64,000 nt of DNA from Temnothorax longispinosus. Taxonomy: Eukaryota > Arthropoda > Insecta > Hymenoptera > Formicidae. The stretch is taken from assembly GCF_030848805.1 (NCBI RefSeq), contig NC_092363.1, positions 10,150,886 to 10,214,885 on the forward strand. The letters run 5' to 3'. The notes beneath the pieces are model-generated. The model was not told the DNA's origin. It worked only from the letters and a program-made list of their open reading frames with translations, and made no database searches. A program made the translations under genes and the position numbers. This document shows positions 1 through 10,819 of the stretch, in pieces. Position 1 is the stretch's first letter, and each line of letters opens with the position of its first letter.

Positions 1-1960
1 CATAATATGCACTTGCTACTCTGCTATTATATAGGTTTACTTTATTCTCCTTCAAATTTCTTCCGTTTTACCTCTCACTCTTTTTCTCCTTCACTCATCT
101 TCGCACACACGCACACACTCTCTCTCTTTCTCTCTCTCACGCACCCCACATAGCTACGCTGTCCTATGGCAATAACCTTCTTTGCTTTTGCCTGTTTCTG
201 TATTATATTTTTAATTCAAGTATAGACCATTTCATCAGCACCTTTGCCGTGTGTTAACCTCTAGCCCTCAATTACTTAATTGTCATTCACGCACGCACAC
301 CCATACATTGTTACATTCCTGGTATACACTTGCAGTTCCATTACTAATACAAACTTTCTCTGTCTGTACTTCCTCTAGGTGTTCTCTTTGTTTCTTTTCC
401 TTCCCTTTCCTCCTGCTCGCGTTTTCTTTGTTCCTTCCATCGTGTCAGTATTCTTCGTCAAAAAGGTCTTCAGATTCTCTGCTATGTACCTCTCTCCTCA
501 TCCCATTTCACTTCCTTCGCATCTATCCAGAGCCTCCTATTCGTTAGGATCACTGACCTTCCTTTCTGCCTTTCCTCCCTTGCTTTTTTGACCAACTTGT
601 GTCTGTAGACTCTCTCCTCCATCGTAAGGAGCTCATCGACTCCTACTTCCCATCTTCTCCAGATCTCGTCGTTCCTTCTAATTAATTCTTCCTTGTCGTC
701 TACCTCTTCAAGTACCATAAAAATTGTTCCCTTCCAGTCCGTGCCCGCCGCCTCCCTGACTCTTCTTATTGGAACTATTCTCCCCAGCACACTTTCCATT
801 ATTGTTTCCATAAACTTTCTTTTTTCCTTTGGCCCTTCTCCTGTCACTCTTCTCCATATGAGGAGACTCCTAGAGATATCATTGCCACCTTTGACTAGAG
901 AGGATACGGCCTTAGAGGCGTTCAGGCATAATCCCACGGATGGTAGCTTTGCACCACCGGCCGCTCGACCGAGTGCGTGAACCAAATGTCCGAACTTGCG
1001 GTTCCTCTCGTACTGAGCAGGATTACTATCGCAATGACTGGTCATCCGGCCCGAGGCTTCTTTCCTTCTTCTCGGCTCTTTCCCTTTTCTCTCTTTCTTC
1101 TTCTCGCGCCGCCTCTCTTTTCTTTTATTCTCTTCTCCTTCTTACTTCTTCCTCTCTCTCTTCCGTCATTCGCCACACCCTGTTCCTTTCTGCAGTGTGT
1201 CCTTTTTCCTTGTCTCTTTCGTCAGTCCCGTTTTCAACTTTCCTAACCTCGCTTTTTTCACTGCATTTTTCGTCTTCTTTCTTGCTTGCGTTTTTCCTCC
1301 CTTCACTTCTCCTTTCCTCCTCGCTTGCCGCTTCCTCCCACCAGTCTTTTCCCCAATCTTTTTCACTCCATCTTTCTTCATTGCTCTCTTCTCTCTCTTT
1401 TGCCTCCTCCTTCATCGTTATTCTTCTTCTACTCTTCTCTACCTCCTCTGTCTCTCTCTCCTTCTGTTCGCTCTCCTTGATCTGGATCATTTCGATCTGC
1501 CTCTTCTCGATCCTTTCTAGCTGTTCCCTTATCTTCTTCATTTCATTCCTGATTTCCGTTCCCTCTCGTCTACATTCCTCCATAATTCCTAGTCCTATCT
1601 CTCTTAATTCCCTCACGATTTCCTCCGCCCGCTCAGCCTCCTCCGACCTGTGTCTTGTTCCCGACATCTTCTCCTTTGTCGCTATATTAAACAGAGCTTT
1701 ATATTAGTACGCTGCACTTGTCCGCCTCTTCACCTCTCTTTACCGCCAACTTAACCTATCTACTCGTTTGTGTGTGCCTCTGCCTTCCTCATTGCCATTC
1801 TCCGTCCTCTCTCTATCTTACGCTTCTAATTTACTTTTGCCACTTACGCTCTTCTGAGTAGCCCTCAGCTCCTTTCCTTCTTCGCATTCTCTATTCCTGT
1901 ATCCCTTCAAAGACCTCGTGCTATCCTCACCTGTTGCTCTCACGCTTTTTGGATATCAAG
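1..1960 (-). mobile_element. 5' portion of a non-LTR retrotransposon (LINE), minus strand
   Basis: The plus strand is strongly pyrimidine-rich from about 360 to 1960. On the minus strand this is a purine-rich leader followed by Lys/Glu/Arg-rich ORF1 coding sequence. The same bias occurs in the two better-preserved LINEs of this window (17463-22375 and 36787-41865). Nothing resembling endonuclease or RT is visible before the window edge, so only the 5' end is present or the rest lies outside. I see no target duplication. The family is related to, but distinct from, the other two LINEs. Confidence 0.5.
482..1667 (-). pseudogene. LINE ORF1 remnant: coiled coil plus C-terminal nucleic-acid-binding part
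   Basis: Two minus-strand open frames (1667-1125 and 1045-482) lie in different frames and probably represent one ORF1 broken by a frameshift. The first is about 180 residues, very rich in Glu, Lys and Arg with heptad-like spacing, as expected for an ORF1 coiled coil. It ends in a run of arginines. The second is about 187 residues and contains short segments resembling the C-terminal part of ORF1 in the other LINEs here, for example a RRLWIDAKEVKWDEE stretch near its end. By family analogy the protein would be an RNA chaperone that packages the LINE transcript. Low complexity makes homology hard to judge by eye, and a separate gene cannot be excluded. Confidence 0.4.
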
Positions 1961-1994
1961 CCGCACCATGCGTTCTTAAGGGGATGCTAAAGCC

Positions 1995-2140
1995 GTCCAA
2001 ATTACCGACAATTCATTTCAAAGCTCTCATTTTGAAACGGTTTTACAGATCGCAAAATCCTTTTACAGGAGTAAAGTAGAGGTACTAATGAAGGGTGGGA
2101 TTGTCAAATAATTAGTAATAATTAAAAAAAATTTTTAAAT
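1995..2140 (-). repeat. Inverted single copy of the 153-bp foldback unit
   Basis: This stretch is the reverse complement of the unit tandemly repeated at 2440-3383. Shared parts are the GAAACGG/CCGTTTC core, the GCAAAATCCTTTTACAGGAG segment and the GTACTAATGAAGGGTGGGAT segment. With the array it forms an inverted pair separated by about 300 bp. Confidence 0.75.
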
Positions 2141-2439
2141 GCTGTCACCTCATAACCTTATTTTCTGATATAAGCAGTTGTATACGTAATATGTACGAAA
2201 TTAAACTTTCCCACCCTTCAGAAGACGTGCACAAACAATAACGTACCTTTGAAATTGAGATTGAAAGCCTGGAATAAAAATGAGAGCTTTGAAACGATCG
2301 TGTATATTTTTCACAAAAATATTCACGCAGAGCAGCAATTATGTCACAGCAGTAGTTCACGGATCTTGCGAGAGATGGCGCGATGGCGCACGCAGTTGTG
2401 GGCAGTTTCGGGGTTGGTTACATTGTCTGGTTCCTACAC
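2141..2439. other. Spacer between inverted 153-bp units
   Basis: About 300 bp of mixed sequence between the inverted unit and the tandem array. Short open frames occur on both strands but none has recognisable domains or is supported by context. I see no gene here. Confidence 0.4.
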
Positions 2440-3383
2440 AGCAATCGAACCAGGACAGATATATGATACATATATCTCGTTAGGCATTTTTACATTTTTT
2501 TTCAATTATTACTAATTATTTTACAATCCCACCCTTCATTAGTACCTAAACTTTACTCCTGTAAAAGGATTTTGCGATCTATGAAGCCGTTTCAAAGTAC
2601 GGAGCTTTGAAAGATATGTGGTACAGATATCGCGTTAGACATTTTTACATTTTTTTCAATTATTACTAATTATTTTACAATCCCACCCTTCATTAGTACC
2701 TAAACTTTACTCCTGTAAAAGGATTTTGCGATCTATGAAGCCGTTTCAAAGAACGAGCTTTGAAAGATATGTGGTACAGATATCGCGTTAGGCATTTTTA
2801 CATTTTTTTCAATTATTATTAATTATTTTACAATCCCACCCTTTATTAGTACCTAAACTTTACTCCTGTAAAAGGATTTTGCGATCTATGAAGCCGTTTC
2901 AAAGTACAAAGCTTTGAAAGATATGTGGTACAGATATCGCGTTAGACATTTTTACATTTTTTTCAATTATTACTAATTATTTTACAATCCCACCCTTCAT
3001 TAGTACCTAAACTTTACTCCTGTAAAAGGATTTTGCGATCTATGAAGCCGTTTCAAAGAACGAGCTTTGAAAGATATGTGGTACAGATATCGCGTTAGGC
3101 ATTTTTACATTTTTTTCAATTATTATTAATTATTTTACAATCCCACCCTTTATTAGTACCTAAACTTTACTCCTGTAAAAGGATTTTGCGATCTATGAAG
3201 CCGTTTCAAAGAACGAGCTTTGAAAGATATGTGGTACAGATATCGCGTTAGACATTTTTACATTTTTTTCAATTATTACTAATTATTTTACAATCCCACC
3301 CTTCATTAGTACCTAAACTTTACTCCTGTAAAAGGATTTTGCGATCTATGAAGCTGTTTCAAAGAACGAGCTTTGACAGATAG
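2440..3383 (+). repeat. Tandem array of about six 153-bp units
   Basis: The word CGCGTTAG recurs at 2631, 2784, 2938, 3091 and 3244, giving a period of 153-154 bp, and a related copy begins near 2476. Each unit holds an AT-rich tract, a CCCACCCTTCATTAGTACC segment, a CTCCTGTAAAAGGATTTTGC segment and an ATGAAGCCGTTTCAAAG segment. Copies differ at few positions (TTAGAC/TTAGGC, CTTCATT/CTTTATT), so the array is young or homogenised. It stops abruptly where the 1318-bp element starts and resumes at 4702. The same unit tips the inverted arm at 14240-14335. Confidence 0.9.
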
Positions 3384-4701
3384 GGGCCCGATTCTCTATC
3401 TACAAACGTATGCGTAAACTCTGCTCTAACAGAAAAGCTGCAAGCTTATTGGCTAAAAACTGTGCGATAGCCAATCAGCAGCCTTTCTGTTGTAACGGCC
3501 TGACTTTATCGAACGCGGACGAGTTTACGGGATCGGGAGTTCGATGACAGGCCCAGAAACAGTAATCAATTTGCCATGTGAATATGCACTTTATTCGAAT
3601 ATTCAAAACTATACTATAAACTATCATATACAATACTCGGGATTCGGTATTACACACGAACTGAACGCGGGAAATTACCGTGGTCGGTAGTGCCGGTGTA
3701 CGCGACGCGGTATACGAAATCTCGGGACTCGAGTCTTCGCCTCGAGGTGCGGTACGCAAGGGAGGGATAACGCAGCGCGGTATTTTACAGAACGGAGTTC
3801 GTTGCGGTATACAGGGCTACGATAAGGCGGAACGCGGTAGATTACATACGGAACGCGGCTACGAGTAGACGCTAATGGAACGCGGTATATTACATAGTGA
3901 TTGATACATATATTGAGTACATACAAGAAAGATATACGCTGATAACGGAACGCGGGACGTGACATACGGAGCGCGGTATATTACATACGGAACGCGGGAC
4001 GTGACATACGGAGCGCGGTATATTACACGCGGGACGCGGCTCAGCTATCAGAACGCTGTATGCGATGCACGGGTAAGCGAGCGCGGTAGGTTGTACCAGA
4101 GGATGGCAGAATCCCGGGATCACGGTTGTGAGAACTCTCGCGGCGAGGCCGAGCACGCTCGACCCCGCGGTACCGTGATCGTCGGGGCAATCAGGGAGTT
4201 CGGGAACACTCTGAGAACCCTCAGTCGAGAACCAGAACTCTGGACCTCGTTGTACGTGTTGCCCTAGGATTCGGATGGTATCGGGAGGTAGCTTCGTCAG
4301 GAGAGCCGAGATGAAGACGAAGTGTCTTCCTCGTCGAGCGCGCCGGCTTTTTATACCGCGCGTCGCGGTGAGCGTGGCAGGAGGGAGGCCGATCGTCAGG
4401 CGACGGTGCGGTGGTGGGAGCGGCGCGATCCCGCGTGCTCGCTTCGGCGGGGATCGGCTCGCTTCGGCGCTCGTCGGCGTCGTGCGGGAGGGCACCGGTG
4501 CGGCGGATTTCCCGCGCACACGGTGCGTTTCAAGTACTTAAAAAGATGTGGGCGCACCGCGCCCTGTGCTCGCCCGACGGGGAATCGGTCGGGCGGCTCC
4601 CGGAGGGTGGTAGCCGGGGACGATGCTTTGTCATAAGGGGTGCATCGTTACACTGTTAGAGCAGTATTTGCTCATACGTTTCTCGTTAGAGAAGCGGGCC
4701 C
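3384..4701. mobile_element. 1318-bp non-autonomous DNA element with 49-bp TIRs inside the 153-bp array
   Basis: The ends 3384-3432 and 4653-4701 are imperfect inverted repeats of 49 bp, both starting GGGCCCG and both containing AAACGTATG and CTGCTCTAACAG in matching positions. The array sequence continues on both sides (CTTTGACAGAT before, ATGTGGTACAG after), so the element interrupts one unit. I see no clear target duplication. The interior is unlike the array: a repetitive GC-moderate part (3660-4060) and a very GC-rich part (4060-4640). A 209-residue minus-strand frame (4519-3890) is judged non-coding because its C-terminal half is only the translated minisatellite. Confidence 0.75.
3660..4060. 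repeat. GC-rich minisatellite, 21/42-bp period
   Basis: Variants of GGAACGCGGTATATTACATAC and GGAACGCGGGACGTGACATAC alternate. CGCGGGACGTGACATACG occurs at 3951 and again at 3993, a 42-bp period built of two 21-bp half-units. Degenerate half-units extend left to about 3660. This lies wholly inside the 1318-bp TIR element. Confidence 0.8.
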
Positions 4702-5150
4702 ATGTGGTACAGATATCTCGTTAGGCATTTTTACATTTTTTTCAATTATTACTAATTATTTTACAATCCCACCCTTTATTAGTACCTAAACTTTACTCCT
4801 GTAAAAGGATTTTGCGATCTATGAAGCCGTTTCAAAGAACGAGCTTTGAGAGATATGTCGTACAGATGCCTCGTTAGACAAGGACATATATCTCTCGTAT
4901 TATTCCTTTCTCTCCTATGTATGTAATTTGCATGCACCCATTTATTCCTCTCTCTCTTTCTCTCCCCCTCTCTCATCCCTGTCCCTTTCTCTCTCTTTCT
5001 CTTACAAGTACACTGGGTAGCTACTCTTAGTATGGTAAAATCAGGATTTTCTGGAAGAGTGGTGTTAGGATTCTAGGGTATATTTGAAGAAAGAAAAACG
5101 GTAATGTAATTTAGGACAAGAAACTCTATTTATTATAGTTTATATAATGA
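4702..5150 (+). repeat. Outer left arm of the giant foldback, beginning with a 153-bp unit
   Basis: It starts with one unit (CTCGTTAG, CCCACCCTTTATTAGTACC, TTTGCGATCTATGAAGCC). A CT-rich tract (4935-5005) and a segment around TAGGATTCTAGGGTATATT follow. All of this reappears inverted at 13960-14335, including the purine-rich GAGAG tract and the TTTACCATACTAAG segment. Confidence 0.85.
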
Positions 5151-5189
5151 GTCTATATGAGTTATATATAAGGCCATTTTGACGCCGAC

Positions 5190-5261
5190 GGCGGCGCGTA
5201 TGGGGGCGCGTATGGCGGCGCGTACGGGGGCGCGTATGGGGGCGCGTATGGGGGCGCGTAT
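5190..5261. repeat. 12-bp GC-rich minisatellite, about six copies
   Basis: Copies of GGGGGCGCGTAT and the variants GGCGGCGCGTAT and GGGGGCGCGTAC run head to tail within strongly AT-rich surroundings. Confidence 0.85.
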
Positions 5262-7119
5262 CAAATAATATTATGAGCACGAAAAAATATACACGAAGAA
5301 TTTATTTTGAGAATCAGAAATATTAAAAAAACGCGACAAAGTTTTTTTCCCTCCGGATGAAATTCCAACGTGCACTTCTAAGGTCAACGCGCATCCTTTG
5401 CTAAACGAATGAATTCATATACACGTTTTGCTGCCAGATTTTTATTGACGTGATACAGACGGGTGTACATCTGAGCCTCAATAAAGCGCGAGTTTAATCG
5501 TAAATCAATTATGCGAAAGATCTTAGATCTTATATTCGTCAATAAAGTTATAAAATCCGCAAACAATGCAAAAATTTGCGCATAGTCCCTCGTGATCGAA
5601 TATAAATGCATCGCGTCGCTTCGCTAATGATCGGATAAACACTTTCTCGAAAACGCAACAAAATATATTTGCTCCACGAAATAAGCTCGCACAAATCGCA
5701 TGTGACAAAACTGAAATTTAGCAATTATATGTAAAATCAAAAGCTATAAATTAGTTTTTTGTTTTGAACAAGAGAAGTTGAGACACGTAGCGATAAAATT
5801 GAATGAATTCCCAACACGATAAAGATAAGTTTAATAATTTTCTTCTACGGTTTTCGTTTCCTTTTTAAGAAATAGATATGTTAAAAAAAATCAATATAAA
5901 GTAATATGTAACAAAAGTTTCTCTTGGTGTAAATTTTCAAAAGGAGGAAAGCAAGTTTGAAAGAATAATATGATGAATCAACATTCTCTGAATACATATT
6001 TAGAAACCATTTAATTTTTTTCCTAACGCGTTGTGGAAAATATGACGGCTCCTTATAATTGTTAATTATCGCGAGACATATGCTAACGAACCGTCGTAAG
6101 CAAATTCCTCGAAACGTTCGCTACAAGAGAAAACGAAAACAATTTTGGGACAAGAACGGAAGCGTTCGTTTGATCGTCATCGTCGTCATCGTCTTCGTTT
6201 CCGAAAAGATGTACGTACTCCACTAAGTAAGATATATCATAATTATTCTTGATATCAACATTCGCGGCATCCTAAAAGTCCCGCTGGATAAACACTAGAT
6301 ACTTGTAGCATCCGAGTTTGATTTAGTCGGGCAACGTGAATAACACACAGTTTCACGTTTGCCCGTCTCTGTGAAAAAAAAAACGCGACGATTACCTTTT
6401 TCCTTTCTTTTCAAGTCCTATGTATACTTGTAAACTTATAAATGTATAAAAACGATTAGACAGTAACAGAATACAATTTCTTTATGATTCTCGAAATAAT
6501 CTTTTTGGATTTCTAAGCACAAGGAAAGACATCTCTTTTGCTTATATGTATTATTCGACAAATCATGCAATGATACCCTTCATGGAGTGCAGTAACGGCT
6601 GTCGCATACTGGCAATGGAAACGAAGACGAGGGCGAAAACGGATAAAAGATTGAAGCGCACTCGGAAGGGAAATGAAAGCACCGCGAGCTTCCTCTTTTC
6701 GACGGTCCTTCGACTTTATTCGCGAGGCAACGATACTTTACGCAAATATCCAGTATTCTGTATACAATCATAATTAGCTAATCATTCGTCGACGAAACAT
6801 ATCGCTCGCGAACAGCCACTTCGGCGTAAACTGCACGTTATGCGCGTTCTCGCGTATCTCAATCACTATGACAAGCAAATATATATAAAAAAAAAACATT
6901 CTTTTTGAAACAGAAATTGAAATAAAAAAAGACATCTTTTGCGAGGTTGCTATTATATGCTTGAAAAATACATATGATATAAAGGCACAAAATAAAAAAA
7001 GTATGCAGAATTATTCTTATTGTTAGTACAAAGTAATCGGAGCATGATCCTGGAGCATGGTCCCATGTCCGTGATATCGTCATCGTGGACGGGGCCTGGG
7101 GCCCACAGAAAAAATAATA
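5262..7119. other. Left-arm-only spacer without recognisable genes
   Basis: About 1.9 kb with no counterpart in the right arm of the giant palindrome. Open frames are at most 75 codons and show no motifs. A GTCATCGTC-type microrepeat occurs near 6170-6200. It could be an insertion into the left arm or material deleted from the right arm. Confidence 0.35.
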
Positions 7120-8010
7120 AAAATAATATGTATGTGCGTATGCACAGAGAGAAACCTGAGAGCGGCCATCCGGCTTCGGGGGACGTCTGTCCTAATCTGC
7201 CCTCTGAGAAAGTGGACGTCAACTACGGCGTTACGCTCGGTAACGATCAGAGAGGACTCGGGTAACGATACATGGGTTCGTATCCATGCTATGGTTCGTG
7301 TCCGAACTACTCAGATGGAGGGGATATGCTGGTCGCGCAAGCCTTTCCTCTCTGTCCGTGTACGCTAATAGGCCCTCGGCAAGCTTCGAGCGGGGAGAGA
7401 AGGGCAGACATACAATCTGCTGTCTCTCTTGAGCTGTGACGTTGCCGCTTTGCACGGGCCGGCTTGCCGGCTATACCACGATGCCACGCATTTCGGGTAT
7501 CGCGTCTCGTGTCTCGCCGAGTGCCGAGTCTCGAGTTGACAAATCGACGATACGCTATACCCGCTCTATACGTTACATTTGCTTGTATACAAATTTTAAT
7601 TTTTTATTTATAATTAAATAAAATATATATATATATATATGTATATATATTTGAAATTTATAAATATATAAAGATTGCAAATATAATTAATTAAATCAAT
7701 ATTTATAAACATAAAAACTAAAATTCGTAAATGTAATGTATAGAAATCACTGTTCTATGCTTTTCTATTTAAAAAAGTGTTACATTAAAAACCTTTACTT
7801 TGCATAATAAATTTTAAATTTAATATTTAAATGCATACCAATAATTATATTATTAACTATATTGAGAAAAAAATGGTAATTTATAATGTTTCTTGCACTC
7901 TTATTAAATTTATTTTACCTATGCATGTTCAAGCGGCCAAATTACGAGCAACAACAGAAGGATAATTGGATAAAAATAAAAACACTTTCTTAAATAAACA
8001 ATACACATGG
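7120..8010 (+). repeat. Middle left arm of the giant foldback
   Basis: 7128-7560 pairs inverted with 13390-13790. Shared segments include AAAGTGGACGTCAACTACG, GAGCGGGGAGAGAAGGGCAG and CGAGTGCCGAGTCTCGAGTT. The AT-rich part 7620-8010 pairs with 12815-13200 (TTAAATAAACAATACACATG against its complement at 12820). ORFs here on either strand are shadows of a conserved non-coding repeat. Confidence 0.85.
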
Positions 8011-9327
8011 GTAACAGTGAGTTCTATTATAATTCTCGTATAGTTCTGAACGTGTTCTAACGTTTATTTCTAAAGAGTTCTGACGATAAGCATTATTTAT
8101 TCATATTTTAAATAATTTTTATCGCCCAAGAAAGACGCATTTACGGGTATGTGGGTGAGACGCTGTAGAAAATCTCGGAGTTCTGGCTTATATAAAATAT
8201 TTTTCGTACAGTTCTAAGCATACTAAAACAATTTCTAAAAAGTTCCGGGCATTGCCAATGTTGTATAATTTTTAAATAAATTAATAACGCACGAAGGTCA
8301 GGAATTTATCGAGAATAGGGTCTTTTTCGAGCGATAAGAATTATTTAAAAAATGAATAAATAATGCTTATTGCCAGAATAAAATGGGACAACGTTAGAAC
8401 ACGTTCAGAACTACACGAGAATTATAGCAGAACTCACAGAACTGCCAAAATACGGCCAGCGCCTCACCTTATTTTCGATAAATTCCTGATTTTCGAGCGG
8501 TATTAGTTTATTTAAAAATTATACAACGTAGCTAGTGTTTGCTAAAGTTAATAAACATATATATACAACGTAGCTAGTGGCGGGAACTCTTTAGAAAATG
8601 CTTTAGTATGCTCAGAACTATACGAAAAATATTTTATATAAGCCAAAACTCCGAGATTTCGCACAGCGTCTCATCTTCTTCTGTCATGATTACTTTTCGG
8701 TTAATATTAACCCTCAGTGTACGATCTATAAAAAAGGTACAATTTTCAAAATCGTATAACTTGAGTACCAAGCGTAGACTGACGCTGCCCTTTGGCGCTC
8801 ACATAGTAGCTACCTCAAAGATTCCCCCCCCCCCGGTACGGACCCCCACCATTCACTTCCTTTGAAATGGCGCCGCTACTTTCAAAATTCGCTCGGGTTA
8901 CGCTAACCCAGATCGTACACTGAGGGTTAATTTTTTTAAATATAACACAAAGATTCTAACGCTCGGAACTCTTTAGAAAATGTTTCAATATGCTCAAAAC
9001 TACTCGAAAAATATTTTACATAAACCGGAACTCCGAGATTTCAACTGGCGTCTCAACCGGTATACTCGATGCATTGTAATTTTTTTTAGTACCTTATAAT
9101 TAATTTTTTTGCTTTTATATGGCAGAACTCTTTATAGAACTGTTATAGAACTATAGATCTTGCAAAATCTGATGAGATACAGTGGTGGAACTTGTGTAGG
9201 ACAAAATGAGACGCTGCGTGAACATAGCGTCTCAGTTTGTACTGACGCGTTTTTTGAAAGAAGCCAGAACTCTCAATAATTTGTGAGTTTCTGCAAAATG
9301 AGACGATAGCTTCACACACACGTTAGG
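8011..9327. repeat. Left-only block with internal inverted and direct repeats
   Basis: A GTTCTGAACGTGTTCTAACG segment (8043) reappears inverted near 8391. A TTATATAAAATATTTTTCGT segment (8187) reappears inverted near 8622, and a diverged direct copy of the latter lies at 8943-9060. A small hairpin with arms GAGACGCT and AGCGTCTC lies at 9209-9234. The block has no match in the right arm and seems to be an inserted, internally palindromic element. Confidence 0.55.
8711..8926. mobile_element. 216-bp TTAA-flanked MITE (piggyBac type)
   Basis: Perfect 17-bp terminal inverted repeats, CCCTCAGTGTACGATCT at 8711-8727 and its complement at 8910-8926, are flanked by TTAA at 8707-8710 and 8927-8930. 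TTAA target duplications are characteristic of the piggyBac superfamily. The interior includes an 11-base C run near 8824 and has no coding capacity. It is nested in the 8011-9327 block. Confidence 0.9.
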
Positions 9328-10018
9328 AAGAGAATGTATAAAGAATTATTAACGGAAATATTTTAATTTAAAAGATCATTAAAATATATATTTTTCAGGA
9401 ATGTTTTATAGGGAAACAAAGAAAGTGAATAACGTTAAACTTTGCATGTTTTCTTCACTTTATTTTAAAAAGAGCATCGGCAAAATATGCCCGTTTTCGG
9501 TACCTCGATTTTTGAAACTTTTTTTATGCCAAATGGTTACTTATGATGACCCAATAATCCCTGCAAAATTTTAAGAGGAGCATACGCCCCGTTTAAGAAA
9601 TATAGGGGGTCAAAGTTGACCATTTCCAATCAAAAAATATAGCAGCTTCACATTTATACTCCAATAATAATGTCTAAAAAATTCAGCCGAAATGGTTCTT
9701 TTAAGATTTTTGGCTGCTGATTACGAATCTGAAGTCAGATTTTAAAAATTCAAAATGGCGGATCCAATATGGCGGACTGATTTTTCTTAAATTCATCGGA
9801 TTCACTTGAAACTCGTTACTCGGGGGTTTTGGGGGTCGCTGATTGCGAATCTGAAGTCAGATTTTAAAAATTCAAAATGGCGGATCCAATATGGCGGACT
9901 GATTTTTCTTAAATTCATCGGATTCACTTGAAACTCGTTACTCGGGGGTTTTGGGGGTCGCTGATTACGAATCTGAAGTCAGATTTTAAAAATTCAAAAT
10001 GGCGGATCCAATATATCC
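9328..10018 (+). repeat. Inner left arm of the giant foldback
   Basis: It contains GCCCGTTTTCGGTACCTCGA, CGTTTAAGAAATATAGGGGG and about 2.5 direct copies (period near 122 bp) of a unit with AAAATGGCGGATCCAATATG and GAAACTCGTTACTCGGGGGT. All of it is inverted at 10820-11345 and 12395-12540 with only scattered differences, so the arms are recent or gene-converted. Confidence 0.9.
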
Positions 10019-10443
10019 AACAAAGGCAAGATGTAATAATCCAACCAACGAAGGCAAGATGTAATGCATAATCCAGCCAGCAAAGGCAAGATGTAATCGA
10101 CAATCCAGCCAGCAAAGACAAGTTGTAATAATCCAACCAACGAAGGCAAGATGTAATGCATAATCCAGCCAGCAAAGGCAAGATGTAATCGACAATCCAG
10201 CCAGCAAAGGCAAGTTGTAATAATCCAACCAACGAAGGCAAGATGTAATGCATAATCCAGCCAGCAAAGGCAAGATGTAATCGACAATCCAGCCAGCAAA
10301 GGCAAGTTGTAATAATCCAACCAACGAAGGCAAGATGTAATGCATAATCCAGCCAGCAAAGGCAAGATGTAATCGACAATCCAGCCAGCAAAGGCAAGTT
10401 GTAATAATCCAACCAACGAAGGCAAGATGTAATGCATAATCCA
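10019..10443. repeat. 92-bp minisatellite (three sub-units of about 31 bp) in the palindrome loop
   Basis: CCAACCAACGAAGG recurs at 10041, 10133, 10225, 10317 and 10409, exactly 92 bp apart. Each 92-bp unit is three related pieces of about 29-32 bp built on AATCC-A(A/G)CCA-(A)GC-AAGGCAAG-TGTAAT. Copies are almost identical. Because 92 is not a multiple of three, every minus-strand frame is open and gives repetitive peptides, which I do not regard as genes. Confidence 0.92.
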
Positions 10444-10819
10444 GTGCGTGCACGCGGGACGTCTCTCTCTCTCTTTCTGAGGGCGAATAGAACGGAACCG
10501 GATCTAATGAAATTAGATGGCGTATGCGTTGCCGTCTCGAGCGCTGTCGTTCCGAGCGCTGCTATCGTGCAGACCGTCCAGGGCGGCCACCTCAACACAA
10601 TGGAATGTTAATGAAATGATGATCTGCTGATCGTCTTTTGTTTTCAGGGTTTCGTAACTCTAGGCCGAACTGTTTAAAACGAGACTCAGTCCGCTCGATG
10701 CTCACCGCTCCTAGGTAGAATATAGGTCCAATGTAAGGAAAAATAGGTCCATTGTAGGACAAAATAGGTTCTATGTAGATTTAATGTAGTGACAAAGAAG
10801 ATTTAGTGTTGGTTAAAAG
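10444..10819. other. Unique part of the palindrome loop
   Basis: About 375 bp that is neither arm nor minisatellite. It has a CT run near 10466 and, at 10715-10800, three short degenerate repeats around ATAGGTCCAATGTAGG. I see no gene. Confidence 0.4.

Noticed and set aside
3890..4519. 209-codon minus-strand frame in the 1318-bp TIR element
   Set aside because: Half is a translated 21-bp minisatellite and the rest is GC-rich low complexity without a domain.
6546..6773. 75-codon frame near 6546 and similar short frames in 5262-7119
   Set aside because: No motif, splice context or conservation visible; length is expected by chance.
10019..10443. CRISPR-like regular repeats
   Set aside because: No unique spacers; contiguous tandem repeats in a eukaryotic transposon context with no Cas genes.
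9924..10598. Long minus-strand open frames (147-224 codons) with repeated Leu/Trp/Cys peptides
   Set aside because: They translate the 92-bp minisatellite; all three frames are open and the peptide is only the repeat.
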